The translations under genes and the position numbers were made by a program. This document shows, piece after piece, positions 1 through 9,713 of a stretch of 64,000 nucleotides of DNA. The stretch comes from Clostridium_AD sp050717515 (GTDB lineage: Bacteria; Bacillota; Clostridia; Clostridiales; Clostridiaceae), in NCBI RefSeq assembly GCF_050717515.1, contig NZ_JBOITL010000028.1, forward strand, positions 1 through 64,000, written 5' to 3'. The notes under the pieces were generated by a model, which saw only the letters and a list, made by a program, of their open reading frames with translations, did no database searches and was not told the origin of the DNA. Position 1 is the stretch's first letter. The number at the start of each line of letters is the position of its first letter.

Positions 1-118
1 TGTACGCTTCGTATTGCTGTTACCAGCTTCAACGCAACACTCGATATGAGTGGTTGGTTAGACCTTCCTCAATAGGGACTTTCACCCTACAAGTAGATGC
101 CAAGCTTTCTTGGCGCAC
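1..118 (-). mobile_element. Group II intron, 5' end (partial)
   Basis: Read on the minus strand from position 118, the sequence opens with GTGCGCC, the 5' consensus of bacterial group II introns, and soon reaches GGGTGAAAGTCCC, a conserved domain I stretch, then a GAAGCGTAC block also typical of domain I. The rest of the ribozyme and any reverse-transcriptase/maturase ORF lie left of the window. The boundary falls inside the coding sequence of the large regulatory gene to its right, and the first intron base (G at 118) completes a TAG stop for that gene. Class and mobility cannot be judged from 118 bases. Confidence 0.85.
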
Positions 119-3100
119 TATAAATAACCCTTTATATTTTCATTTTTATATGTTTCATTACCTCTTTTAGTCTCCACCTTTGAGTTTTCTATATAACAAT
201 GATTTTTTCTTAAAATTGGTATGCACATTATTGATTTCATACCACTGGGCATAAATCTGAATTCTGTATTTTTTGTGCTATTAAACCCATCACTAATTAG
301 TATAGAGTTTTTACTTTCCCGTACTCTTTGTAAAATTAGCTTTATATCTGTGATATCATTGTTTCCATCACTAGAAGCAACAATTGAGCATTCATTGCCA
401 TTCCCTTCAGAAATAATTATACTTCTAGTGGATAAAACCATACTTGAAATAAGTTTTGTAATTACGTCTAGTGTTTGCAATGGATCCTCGCACATATTAG
501 TAATTATATCGTTTATATTGTGAATCCCCGCTGGCAGAATGGAACTGTATATTTTTTGAGCCGATTTAACAAAATTTTTATTATTTAATATTTCAGTAAA
601 GGCACCGTAATTAAAAAGAATTGTTAAATCCTCATTGTTTGAAATCGAGATTTTACCATCTTCCAAATTGCACATTTTGTTATATTCGTAAGTCTTACTC
701 ATTCCTTTAATTATATTAAAAGGCTTCATCATATTGAAAGAATTAATATAATTAATTCTTAACTCCTCTGGCAATTGCAGCGTAGAATCTTTAATTATCT
801 CACAGGCTTCAAAGTAATAATTTACTGCATAGAAATAATCTAGCTTCATAAAATAGTAATCTCCAATAGCACTACATATTTTCCATTGAAAAAATTTATT
901 TTTTATTTTTTTAGATAAATCCAAAGCTATCATTAAATTATTTATCTTGTTTTTATCTTTATATATTAACCCTTTTAAATACAATTTTTTAATATTAACT
1001 ATATCAACTAAACTATCAAATTCACTAGAAGAATGAACATCAAATAAATTTATAGCTTCTTCCACATAGCCTTTTTCAAACAAAACTATACAAATCTCGT
1101 ATAGTGCATTAATTTTATTCGTATTATTCTTATATCCGTGGATTATTGTCTTTACATATTCAATTCTTTTCTTTAAATCCTCTATTTTTTCAGATTTATA
1201 TATTTCTAAAACAAATAATAATAATTTACTATTATCACCTTGAGTTGTACCATCATTATTGTATATTTCTAAGGCTTTTTTTATTAAATCGTAAGCTGCT
1301 TTAATATCCCCTATTCCAAAACAAAGTTCTGCTCCCATTTGATAATATAGCGAGATCTCTTTACCTTGTATAGGATATTGCTCCAGCTCCTTTTGTGCTA
1401 GTAAATGATATTCATATGCTTCCTTATTATTCCCCATTTTTAAAGAAACGTAGGAAAGGTAGTTATAGGTATAAAATATATTACCTTCTAATTCGATGTT
1501 TTTCGATTTTTCCAATACATCTTTAAAGTATTTTAATGCAACATCATATTCAAACTTATCGCAGTAACAAGTTGCTAAATTAACCAAAGCAATTAACTCT
1601 GATTCTATAATATTATTTTCCTGCGAAATTACTATGATCTTATTATAATAGCTAATAGCTGTTTCACTATCTCCATAATGGTCTCCATAAATTACCCCTA
1701 GATTATTTAAACAACGACACATGCCTTCTGGGTAATTTATTTCTTCAAAATACAAAAGTCCCTTTCTGTAACACTCTAATGCCTCAACTACTTTGGAAGT
1801 TTCCGAATACATTATCCCAAGATTATTGTACATAAGACCTTTGTACTTTATATAATTATTTCCACATTTTTCTATACAACTAGTACATATTTCATAGACC
1901 TTCTGGTAATCCTGTTTTGCCGTATATACATTAACAAGATTTTTTTTATTTTCAAGATAACCTTCCATGTACTCCATATTTAGCAATAGTGATTCAGACT
2001 TTTTTATATACTTGATTGCTTTTTCTACTTCATTTCTTCTTATGTATGTACATGTAATTTTATTTGCACAATCAACTTGGATTTTTTCTTCCACTAAATC
2101 CATTGAACATCTATATGTTTTTTTATAAGTTTTTAACGCACCTGATAAATTTCCCATTTCTAAGTAAATATCACCTATTTTAAGAATAATTTCCACTTTT
2201 TTGTTTTGACCATCTTCATCAGACAACATGAATAATGCTTTTTCATACTTAGAAATTGCTTCATCCATTATTCTAAGTGATCTCATTTTTTCTGCAAGTT
2301 CAAGACAGTATTTCACAAGCCTCTTCTTATCCTTAGCCTTTTCTAAATGATATATAAGCTCTTCTTTATTTTCTCTCCCTTCAGCTTGAAATAAATTTTC
2401 AAGCACCGAAGCTGCAAACTCATGTTTCTCTTTCCGCTGCTGTTCACTTAACCTATTATATATTAGATTTTTAAGCACCTTATTAGTAAAATCAAATACA
2501 AAACCCATATCCTCAATTTTTTTAATTAAAATTCCTTTAGAACATAATTCATCAATATAATCCTCTATCCTTTTTTCAGTACCAATAAAAATCTTTTCAA
2601 TAACTCCGATTGAAATAGCAGTATTAAAAATAGCAATAGTACTTAGAATCTCATAGCTGTCTTGATTAATTTCCTTTATTTGATTCAGTAGTGCTTGTTC
2701 CATTGTAGTCGCAATTGGAATTTCATCAAGGGTTTCAAAAGGAGTATGCCACTTACCATTATTCTCGTTTATACTAATGATTTTTTTAGCTGCGAAATCT
2801 TTTAAAGTTTCCTCCACAAATAATGGATTGCCATAGGTTTTTGCGTATACTATTTTCCCAAATTCACTGGGTACTTGAGGCATACTAAGTATTTCTTGAA
2901 TCATAATGGCAGTTTCTTCATTGTTTAAATTGTTTAAATAAAGATTCATGTTACAAAAACTTTTATTTAATAACTGTTGGAGCTTATTATTTTCACTATA
3001 CTCCCCATCACTATAAGATAAAATAATCATTATAGTTTGCTCCTTATAATTTTTCACATTTATATACTCTAAAAGTTCCAGTGAAAATTCATCTAAATAA

Positions 3101-4443
3101 TGAGCATTATCAATTATGAAAATGGTGGGTTTATTATTAATACATTCTCCAATAAAGCTATATATTCTACTAATTAGCCTATATTTATCTTTACTACCTA
3201 CTAAACTTTCTGAAGCCACAACATTATTTTCTATGCCAAGTCCTGGAATGAATTTTATTAATTCACTTTGGTATCTTTTTACTATTTCCTCATCACACAT
3301 AGATACTATTTTCTTTAATATATCTATAAATGCCCTATTACTTTTATTATTGTTACTATTGAAATTTTCTATGGAAAAGCTAGAATACACATTAGCTTTT
3401 TTCATATAAAGTAAATGCTCAATTTCTTTTAAGAGTCTTGTTTTTCCAATACCTTGTTCACCATGAACGAGTATAATTTCACTTGATGCATTACGCTTAA
3501 TTAAATCCTCATAAGCACTCATTATTTTAGTGACTTCAGCATTTCTACCTAATATTTTAGTATTAAAATTCAACTTTTCAATATCATCAATTATAAAAGG
3601 CTTATATTTCTTATTAAAAAATTCATTTATGTCTTCAACTATTTCATTTATATTATTATAGCGGTTGCTTAAATTTTGTTTGGTCATTTTTATAATAATT
3701 CTTATTAAATTATTATAAAAATCTAAGGTTTTACTGCATTCACTATATTGACCCTTAACCTTATTCGTAAGCTTTAGAATACTTTGATGTATATTAGAAT
3801 TTTGATGTATATCAATTTTACATAAAGCAAGAAGTACTACTCCCATAGAATAAATATCCGAGGCTATGGCTTTTTTATTATCTATAATATGCTCAGGTGC
3901 CCTAAAGTTAAGTTGCCCTACTTTATTATGACCATAGTCTTGTTTTTCGATTTCTATAGTTGGTATATCTTTAAGGATAATATTATATTTATTGTTTTCA
4001 TAAGAAATCATTATATTGTTAGTATTCAATTCTTCATAAATAAAGCCTCTAAGATGTAAATAATTTACCACCATGCATAATTGCATAAATATATCTATAA
4101 TATCATCTTCATTTATATTAACAGTTAATTCCTGTAACTCCTTCGTATTCTCTATATAATCATTTGTGTAGAAATATTCACTACTATTTGTTTTTTTATT
4201 ATCAACAGTGTGTACCAACCCAAAGTCAAAAACGCTGCTTATATTTGCATGATTTATAGTTATCAGTGTTATAAATTCAGCCACACACAAATCTATCAAA
4301 CTTTCTGATGCAAATTCAGAATTAATAATATTAAATTGTATTTTCTCATAATTATTTATCACATCGGAAACAAGGTATGATGACTTAATCCTATCTTGGC
4401 TTAACTTTGTAATTACTCTATATCTGTTGTTAATTAAATTCAT
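118..4443 (-). CDS. Giant kinase-like/AAA/TPR/GAF regulator, interrupted by a group II intron
   Basis: The 1441 residues visible begin with a Ser/Thr-kinase-like domain (about 1-280). It keeps an APE-like element (RAPEH) but has IYEELNTNN where HRDLKxxN is expected and no DFG, so it is probably a pseudokinase. A STAND/AAA ATPase module follows, with Walker A GEQGIGKT near residue 330 and Walker B-like IFIIDNAH near 440. A long helical TPR region occupies roughly 700-1250, and the start of a GAF domain lies at the C-terminus (SIMCIPIL). Proteins with this order usually continue through GAF into a histidine kinase. Here the frame ends at TAG, made of exon TA plus the intron's first G, so the gene is truncated unless the intron is spliced. 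The start ATG at 4443 follows an AT-rich leader; the intact gene would have continued left of the window. Confidence 0.85.
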   Translation of the reverse strand: MNLINNRYRVITKLSQDRIKSSYLVSDVINNYEKIQFNIINSEFASESLIDLCVAEFITLITINHANISSVFDFGLVHTVDNKKTNSSEYFYTNDYIENTKELQELTVNINEDDIIDIFMQLCMVVNYLHLRGFIYEELNTNNIMISYENNKYNIILKDIPTIEIEKQDYGHNKVGQLNFRAPEHIIDNKKAIASDIYSMGVVLLALCKIDIHQNSNIHQSILKLTNKVKGQYSECSKTLDFYNNLIRIIIKMTKQNLSNRYNNINEIVEDINEFFNKKYKPFIIDDIEKLNFNTKILGRNAEVTKIMSAYEDLIKRNASSEIILVHGEQGIGKTRLLKEIEHLLYMKKANVYSSFSIENFNSNNNKSNRAFIDILKKIVSMCDEEIVKRYQSELIKFIPGLGIENNVVASESLVGSKDKYRLISRIYSFIGECINNKPTIFIIDNAHYLDEFSLELLEYINVKNYKEQTIMIILSYSDGEYSENNKLQQLLNKSFCNMNLYLNNLNNEETAIMIQEILSMPQVPSEFGKIVYAKTYGNPLFVEETLKDFAAKKIISINENNGKWHTPFETLDEIPIATTMEQALLNQIKEINQDSYEILSTIAIFNTAISIGVIEKIFIGTEKRIEDYIDELCSKGILIKKIEDMGFVFDFTNKVLKNLIYNRLSEQQRKEKHEFAASVLENLFQAEGRENKEELIYHLEKAKDKKRLVKYCLELAEKMRSLRIMDEAISKYEKALFMLSDEDGQNKKVEIILKIGDIYLEMGNLSGALKTYKKTYRCSMDLVEEKIQVDCANKITCTYIRRNEVEKAIKYIKKSESLLLNMEYMEGYLENKKNLVNVYTAKQDYQKVYEICTSCIEKCGNNYIKYKGLMYNNLGIMYSETSKVVEALECYRKGLLYFEEINYPEGMCRCLNNLGVIYGDHYGDSETAISYYNKIIVISQENNIIESELIALVNLATCYCDKFEYDVALKYFKDVLEKSKNIELEGNIFYTYNYLSYVSLKMGNNKEAYEYHLLAQKELEQYPIQGKEISLYYQMGAELCFGIGDIKAAYDLIKKALEIYNNDGTTQGDNSKLLLFVLEIYKSEKIEDLKKRIEYVKTIIHGYKNNTNKINALYEICIVLFEKGYVEEAINLFDVHSSSEFDSLVDIVNIKKLYLKGLIYKDKNKINNLMIALDLSKKIKNKFFQWKICSAIGDYYFMKLDYFYAVNYYFEACEIIKDSTLQLPEELRINYINSFNMMKPFNIIKGMSKTYEYNKMCNLEDGKISISNNEDLTILFNYGAFTEILNNKNFVKSAQKIYSSILPAGIHNINDIITNMCEDPLQTLDVITKLISSMVLSTRSIIISEGNGNECSIVASSDGNNDITDIKLILQRVRESKNSILISDGFNSTKNTEFRFMPSGMKSIMCIPILRKNHCYIENSKVETKRGNETYKNENIKGYL

Positions 4444-4544
4444 TACTAAGCACTTCCTTAATTGTAAATGTACTAGTTATTGACATTATAACATATCATT
4501 TATACATACTATAGCACCATATATAATTTTAATAGGAGGCATCT

Positions 4545-4580
4545 AAAAAAAAGCCAGTAGAATTCCACTGGATTTTTTTT
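4545..4580. terminator. Bidirectional intrinsic terminator
   Basis: Hairpin CCAGTAG-AATT-CCACTGG at 4554-4571 is flanked by an A-run on the left and a T-run on the right, so it can end transcription on either strand. It follows the minus-strand M16C protease gene. It belongs to a family of terminators in this window sharing the CCAGYAGAAT core. Confidence 0.8.
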
Positions 4581-4623
4581 GCCTTCTAATCCATATTTAA
4601 TTACAACAACTTCCTAGTAAATA

Positions 4624-7600
4624 TTACTGTTTAGGGTTTTTAATAGGTACTATAATCTTATCAAATAAATCACTATTTTCATTTATTTTAGATTCGCTAC
4701 CAACAACGCTGTATAAATTCTGTTTTATTACAGCTTCTAATACATCCGCAAAGTTTTTTATGTCCTCCTGCGTAGTTGATAATGCCTCATCACGTAGCTT
4801 TTGAATATCTTCTTTAGTTGTGCCTGAAAAATGCATATTATCTCCTATTACGCCTTTATCATAAGGACTTGTTAATCCATCCATACTTCCTATTGTTCCT
4901 ATAATATAATTAGTCATTTCTTTTTCATCCGCTTTAAAGTTTCTTAAAAATTTTACAGCTCCATCAAAGGTATTTAAGGTTTCCTTTAAATTTGGATCGC
5001 GATAGGAATAGAATAATACATCCTCCTTTGTAAACATCATAGACCCACCATAGGCACCCCCTTTTACTCTAAGCTCCTGCCATAAATAATCACTATTTAA
5101 AATATTTTCAATAACTTTCATCTTTCCATTATATTTGTAGCCTGCACTTTTAATACTTCCAGCCTTAACCACATATTGTACTTGAGATGGTATCACAAAA
5201 GCCTCATTCTTTTTTGAAAAATCAAATTTGTATTCTTGCCTCGGAAATTTTTTATCCTCAATTTTTTTTCCAATAGAATTAAGACTGCTCGTAAATTCAG
5301 CATAATTTTTCTCATCACCAGTATAACTTACAACTAATCCCTCTTTGTTAAATACAATATCGGAAACACTATTTAATTTTTTTACCATTTCTTCAAATTT
5401 AGCGTCAAATTTATCGTCTAAATCACAAATAAAATCATAATAAGGTAAATAAGCTAAATCACTATACTTACCACTATCTGATAAATAAGATAATGTGCGT
5501 GCTATTGCTAGGCTGTTACCTCCATTCACAAACATAGATTCATAATTGGTTCTTACCATTTTAATTAAATCCTTCATTCGTTTCTTATCATCAAACACAC
5601 TATGATTTATTATTTCATCTAAAAGCTCCAGGGCTTTTGGTAATGTACTATTCATGGCATTTACTGAAACACTCATCTTAGGAGCGTATCCTTGGGTATC
5701 AGTATTATTTTTAAATGCTGTTGAATTAAAGCTAATTCCACCAGTATCCTTCATCATTTTATTTGAAAGTTGCATAATGTCATATTTTTCAGTACTTACA
5801 CTTCCTAAAACATTAGCAAGTAGCTTTAAATATAATATTTGGTCTTGGGGCACTTTTGAACTGTCAAAATAGAAATTAGAATAAGTAATGCCATCAGTAA
5901 ACATAGGATGACTTAAGACTTTTATACCTTCCTCTACTTTTTCTATTGTTGGAATTTCTCCTGCTTTTGAATTTAAATCCTTTCGGGAAAGCGTTGGTAA
6001 CTTTGATACATTCTCTTTCGAATCCTCTGTCTCTTGCCACTTTTTAAGTTCCTGCGTGTCTTTTTTAATCTTAGTTAACTCACTTTCTGATAGTGATGTT
6101 TTATACTCTTCAAGTTTATTTTTTAGCGTTTGTTCTTTTTTTTCATTTAATCCATTAGAAGGTTTTAACACAACTAATGACTTATGTTTGTTGTCTAATA
6201 AATATTTTTGGATTAGTTTTTCAAAATACCTCTGAGATATTTTAGATTTTATTAAATTAAGTGCTGGAGTTATCTCCAAATATTCTGTAGGACTCATATC
6301 ATAGTTCCATGAGTTCATAGCACCATACATGTAATTCATACCTCTATTAGCATCTGAATTTTGAGTACGCATTCCAAATTCTACAGCAGTAAATACTGAA
6401 TTTACTAATTCTTCATCAAAGCCGTCTTTCACTACCCTTTTTAAAGTATCATCAATAATATTCTCAAATTTGTATTTTTCTGACTCATTTGCATTGCTTG
6501 CAAATATACTGAAGATTGGTTGCTGCGTTGATATATTAAAACTCCCGTAAAAACTAGTTCCAATACCACTATCTACCAATGCTTTCTTTAAAGGTGAAGC
6601 TTCAGTATTTAAAAGGATTGCTTGCAAAATTTGAAACCCTAAAACTTCTTCTACATTTGTTACCTTATTCATCATATAGTTGGATGATAGGTAAGTCATA
6701 TTTTCTACACTTGCATCCTTAGCTACTGGATACAATGCTGTTTTTTCAACCTTTCTTTCATAAGGCTCTTGTAATTTAATTACACTATCTACAGTTGTTT
6801 TTTTGAGTTTACTTAGATAATTATCATTCATAAATTTTAAAGTATTTTCAATATCTAATTTTCCATACAGATATATAGAACTATTCGCTGGAACATAGTA
6901 TTTGTTATAGGTTTCTATAAATTTATTGTAAGTTAGATCAGGAATATTATCGGGATTACCACCGGATTCAAAGCTGTATGAATTATCAGTAAAAAGTGAT
7001 CCATTAATAGTATTCGATAGTATTACCTGAGGAGATGAATAATTGCCCTTCATTTCATTGTATACTATTCCATTATAATTTAGCTCACCTGTTTTGCTAT
7101 CAACCTCGTAATGCCAACCTTCTTGTTTAAGTATTCTAGGATCTTTAGTTATATTTGGATAGAATACTGCATCCAAATACACACTCATTAAATTATTGAA
7201 ATCCTTTTCATTTTTACTTGCCACTGGATACATTGTAAAATCTGTGCCTGTAAGAGCATTTATATATGTATTCAATGATTGCTTAGCCATAGTTAAAAAT
7301 GGATCTTTAACAGGATATTCCTTTGAGCCACATAAAACTGAATGTTCAATAATGTGATTAACACCAGTATTATCATTCACAGGGGTGCGAAAACTTATTG
7401 AAAACACCTTGTTTTCATCCTCATTCTGTAAATAAATGAGTTTTGCTCCGCTTTTAACATGCTTGAATATCATGGACGTAGATTGTATATCCTCAATCCA
7501 TTTTTTAGATTCTAGCTTAAATCCTGATATAGTTTTGCCTATTTCTAAGTCTTGCTTAACACTTATAGAGGTTCCGTATTTAGCTTGTGCACCTTGTGCA

Positions 7601-7671
7601 ACATTACTAAAACTACTAAGTAATAATCCAGTTGCCAATAATATAGAAGTTATTTTCGTTAATCTTTTCAT
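4624..7671 (-). CDS. Secreted M16C (insulinase/PreP-type) zinc protease
   Basis: A 1015-residue peptidase of the M16C family (presequence protease/HypA group), which folds into two halves closing around peptide substrates. The inverted zinc motif HIIEH is at residues 106-110, with the downstream glutamate in NEMKG. An N-terminal signal peptide (Lys/Arg start, hydrophobic core LLATGLLLSS, then AQGAQA) indicates export, unlike the cytosolic or mitochondrial relatives. Length matches full-size M16C proteins with the associated middle domain. The start has a GGGGGA-type ribosome binding site. The gene is monocistronic, with a terminator at 4545-4580. A likely role is degrading extracellular peptides; the substrate is unknown. 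Confidence 0.9.
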   Translation of the reverse strand: MKRLTKITSILLATGLLLSSFSNVAQGAQAKYGTSISVKQDLEIGKTISGFKLESKKWIEDIQSTSMIFKHVKSGAKLIYLQNEDENKVFSISFRTPVNDNTGVNHIIEHSVLCGSKEYPVKDPFLTMAKQSLNTYINALTGTDFTMYPVASKNEKDFNNLMSVYLDAVFYPNITKDPRILKQEGWHYEVDSKTGELNYNGIVYNEMKGNYSSPQVILSNTINGSLFTDNSYSFESGGNPDNIPDLTYNKFIETYNKYYVPANSSIYLYGKLDIENTLKFMNDNYLSKLKKTTVDSVIKLQEPYERKVEKTALYPVAKDASVENMTYLSSNYMMNKVTNVEEVLGFQILQAILLNTEASPLKKALVDSGIGTSFYGSFNISTQQPIFSIFASNANESEKYKFENIIDDTLKRVVKDGFDEELVNSVFTAVEFGMRTQNSDANRGMNYMYGAMNSWNYDMSPTEYLEITPALNLIKSKISQRYFEKLIQKYLLDNKHKSLVVLKPSNGLNEKKEQTLKNKLEEYKTSLSESELTKIKKDTQELKKWQETEDSKENVSKLPTLSRKDLNSKAGEIPTIEKVEEGIKVLSHPMFTDGITYSNFYFDSSKVPQDQILYLKLLANVLGSVSTEKYDIMQLSNKMMKDTGGISFNSTAFKNNTDTQGYAPKMSVSVNAMNSTLPKALELLDEIINHSVFDDKKRMKDLIKMVRTNYESMFVNGGNSLAIARTLSYLSDSGKYSDLAYLPYYDFICDLDDKFDAKFEEMVKKLNSVSDIVFNKEGLVVSYTGDEKNYAEFTSSLNSIGKKIEDKKFPRQEYKFDFSKKNEAFVIPSQVQYVVKAGSIKSAGYKYNGKMKVIENILNSDYLWQELRVKGGAYGGSMMFTKEDVLFYSYRDPNLKETLNTFDGAVKFLRNFKADEKEMTNYIIGTIGSMDGLTSPYDKGVIGDNMHFSGTTKEDIQKLRDEALSTTQEDIKNFADVLEAVIKQNLYSVVGSESKINENSDLFDKIIVPIKNPKQ

Positions 7672-7983
7672 TTGTTCCCCCCTTAAATATATTTTTTTAT
7701 AGCACTAATATTTTCTTGTTATAATTAGTATGTTTTATTTTCAATTATCAATACATTAACTATTATATATTCTAATTTACTACTAGTAAATAGTTTTTTC
7801 TATTTTTTTCTTAAATATAAATATTATTACTTTAATTCCATTATATGTTATGTATTGTTTCTCCGAGCCTACTTAAAAAATTGTAATTATTATATCCCAA
7901 TACGTGAAATCAACCCCTTCCTTTTATAGTAATATATTACGACTATTGCTGATTATATATTACAATAATACCATATAATGCCT
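7672..7983. other. Intergenic, AT-rich, no gene seen
   Basis: Very AT-rich spacer between the M16C gene and the terminator of the disrupted acetyltransferase gene. It must hold the M16C promoter on the minus strand. TTGATA and TATAAC-like hexamers occur around 7720-7755, but none with ideal spacing. No ORF with a credible start was found. Confidence 0.5.
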
Positions 7984-8027
7984 AAAATTCACAGTGTAAA
8001 TCATCTCTGATTTATACTGTGAATTTT
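7984..8027. terminator. Intrinsic terminator after the GNAT C-terminal fragment
   Basis: Stem AAAATTCACAGT pairing with ACTGTGAATTTT, extended by TAAATCA/TGATTTA, with an A-rich left flank and T-rich right flank. It lies 38 bases beyond the stop of the acetyltransferase remnant, as expected for the original end of that gene. Confidence 0.75.
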
Positions 8028-8064
8028 TAAGTTTGCATATTAAAAAACTATAATTGTATATGCT

Positions 8065-8250
8065 TTATGTCTGAGAAGTCATTGGAAATAACACTTCATT
8101 AAATGAAGTATTATTAGACCGTACAAACAACCAGTCATCTGCTCTCTCCTTTGAAATTTTAAGTATATTGTATTTATTGCTTTCAGGAATAAAATGAAAT
8201 TCTATTTTATCATCATCTATGGTTACAATTTTTTCAATAATAATATCTAA
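8065..8250 (-). pseudogene. C-terminal fragment of the IS-disrupted GNAT acetyltransferase
   Basis: Sixty-one codons plus stop (LDIIIEKI ... FPMTSQT) form the missing tail of the acetyltransferase whose first 231 codons are at 9868-10560. If the 1617-bp element between them is removed, CCA-ATT-GAT joins TTA-GAT-ATT in frame, giving a 292-residue protein. The open frame extends artificially into the element up to 8304, but no ribosome binding site is visible there, so this piece is unlikely to be translated usefully. Confidence 0.8.
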
Positions 8251-8444
8251 TTGAATTACACACATCTGAAGAAGCGTGATTCCATCCATTACAATAAACC
8301 ACATGGACTAAATGCTTAGGCCTTTCCAGAGGGTTTCCCTCTTCATCGTAGAAAGTTACCTCTCTACTCTAAGAGCTTAAATTCCGCCAATTCCTGACGT
8401 ACAGGTACATTAGTATTTATCTATATTTAAAGTAATGTTACTTA
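8251..8444 (-). ncRNA. Candidate omega RNA (TnpB guide scaffold)
   Basis: The region between the tnpB stop and the element right end folds well on the minus strand: GTAGAGAGG-TAA-CTTTCTAC, AGAGGG-AAA-CCCTCT, GGCCTAA-GCA-TTTAGTCC and the terminal CACGC...GTGTG hairpin. Known omega RNAs are processed from the tnpB 3' region through the right end, with the guide taken from flanking DNA. Here the guide would start TTAGATATTATTATTG, inside the acetyltransferase gene. The 5' limit probably lies within the tnpB 3' coding end and cannot be fixed by eye. Confidence 0.65.
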
Positions 8445-9713
8445 TTATGCGCTAATTGTTTCCTTATATATTCTTAAGCCTTCGACTAATATGTTAACCG
8501 CAGCGTTTTTATCTCTATCATGAACTGTTTTGCATTTAGGACATATCCATTTGCGTATATTAACATCTTTTATACTTAGTTCTTGATGGTGGCACACATT
8601 ACATAACTGACTACTTGGAAAGAATGTGTCAACCGCTATAACATTTTTATCATTAAATATACTTTTATAAGTAAGTATTGTTCTAAACTTCGACCAACAC
8701 ACATCTGCTATAGACTTTGAAAATTTATGATTTTTAATCATATCACTAACATTTAAGTTTTCTATACAAATGATGTCATATTTATTTACTAGCTTAGTAG
8801 TTAATTTGTGTATGAAATCTTCTCTACAATTAGCTATCTTTCTATGAATTTTAGCTACTTTAACTCTCTGTTTAAGAAATTTCTGACTTCGTGTTTTATT
8901 AGTAGTTATATCTTGCATAAATTTTTTCTTACTTAACCTTCGTTGTTCTTTAAGAAGTTTTTTTTCATACTTACTATAATATTTAGGATTATCTGTTTTA
9001 TTACCATCAGATGTAGTTAGAAAATGTTTTATGCCTACATCTAGTCCTACAAATTCATTAGTCTTAATTGCCATTTCAATTTCAACCTCTGTGCAACATA
9101 AACTTAAGTAGTATTTATCATCTACATCATTACTTACCGTAGCACTCAATATTCTACCTTGAAATTGCCTACTGTAAGCTATTTTAACATTACTAAGTTT
9201 TGGTAGTTGTATTTTACAATTCTGTTTTTTATACTTATTGCTAGATGTAAATTTAATTTCCTTTTCTTTTACACGAATATTGCCCCCCGCAGTGGTTGTT
9301 GTAAAATTCATTTCACATGATTTATAATTATCTTTCCATGATTTAAATTTAGGATGTTTATCATAGTCATAAAATGTTAATATTTTACCTGTTCGAGCTG
9401 CATGTTCTATAGTTTTCTTAGACCACTTAAAATCAGATTCTAAGTACCTTAAGCACGCAGTACTCAAATCTTTTAATGTATTTTGAAGAACTGACTTTTC
9501 AGCATCTTTAAGCCATATATTCTCATTTTTTAATTTAGTAAGAAGTGCTGACATTTTGTTATAGTTTAAAATACCTTCTTTAGCTTCAAATCTATCCATA
9601 TTAAGTTTCAAAAAATAATTCCAAACAAATCGCTTTGCAGTAAAATTAATTTGTAATTGTTCAATTTGAATTTCACTTGGATAAATTCTATATTTATAAG
9701 CTTTGATAATCAT
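8445..9713 (-). CDS. tnpB: TnpB RNA-guided endonuclease
   Basis: A full-length 422-residue TnpB (Cas12 ancestor family). The RuvC-like triad appears intact: D225 in GLDVGIKH, E318 in CIENLN, and the DRDKNAAVN motif near residue 400. The zinc ribbon has C371, C374, C391 and C394. The N-terminus (IKAYKYRIYPS) is the usual TnpB/OrfB start. It is the only gene in its element. Known TnpB proteins cut DNA next to the TAM, here predicted TTGAT, guided by omega RNA, which favours element retention. The ATG follows GAAGGTGCTACA, a plausible ribosome binding site. Confidence 0.95.
   Translation of the reverse strand: MIIKAYKYRIYPSEIQIEQLQINFTAKRFVWNYFLKLNMDRFEAKEGILNYNKMSALLTKLKNENIWLKDAEKSVLQNTLKDLSTACLRYLESDFKWSKKTIEHAARTGKILTFYDYDKHPKFKSWKDNYKSCEMNFTTTTAGGNIRVKEKEIKFTSSNKYKKQNCKIQLPKLSNVKIAYSRQFQGRILSATVSNDVDDKYYLSLCCTEVEIEMAIKTNEFVGLDVGIKHFLTTSDGNKTDNPKYYSKYEKKLLKEQRRLSKKKFMQDITTNKTRSQKFLKQRVKVAKIHRKIANCREDFIHKLTTKLVNKYDIICIENLNVSDMIKNHKFSKSIADVCWSKFRTILTYKSIFNDKNVIAVDTFFPSSQLCNVCHHQELSIKDVNIRKWICPKCKTVHDRDKNAAVNILVEGLRIYKETISA

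Noticed and set aside
8251..8304. Separate small gene starting within the element end
   Set aside because: Its in-frame continuation is the GNAT tail; the first residues come from the element and there is no ribosome binding site.
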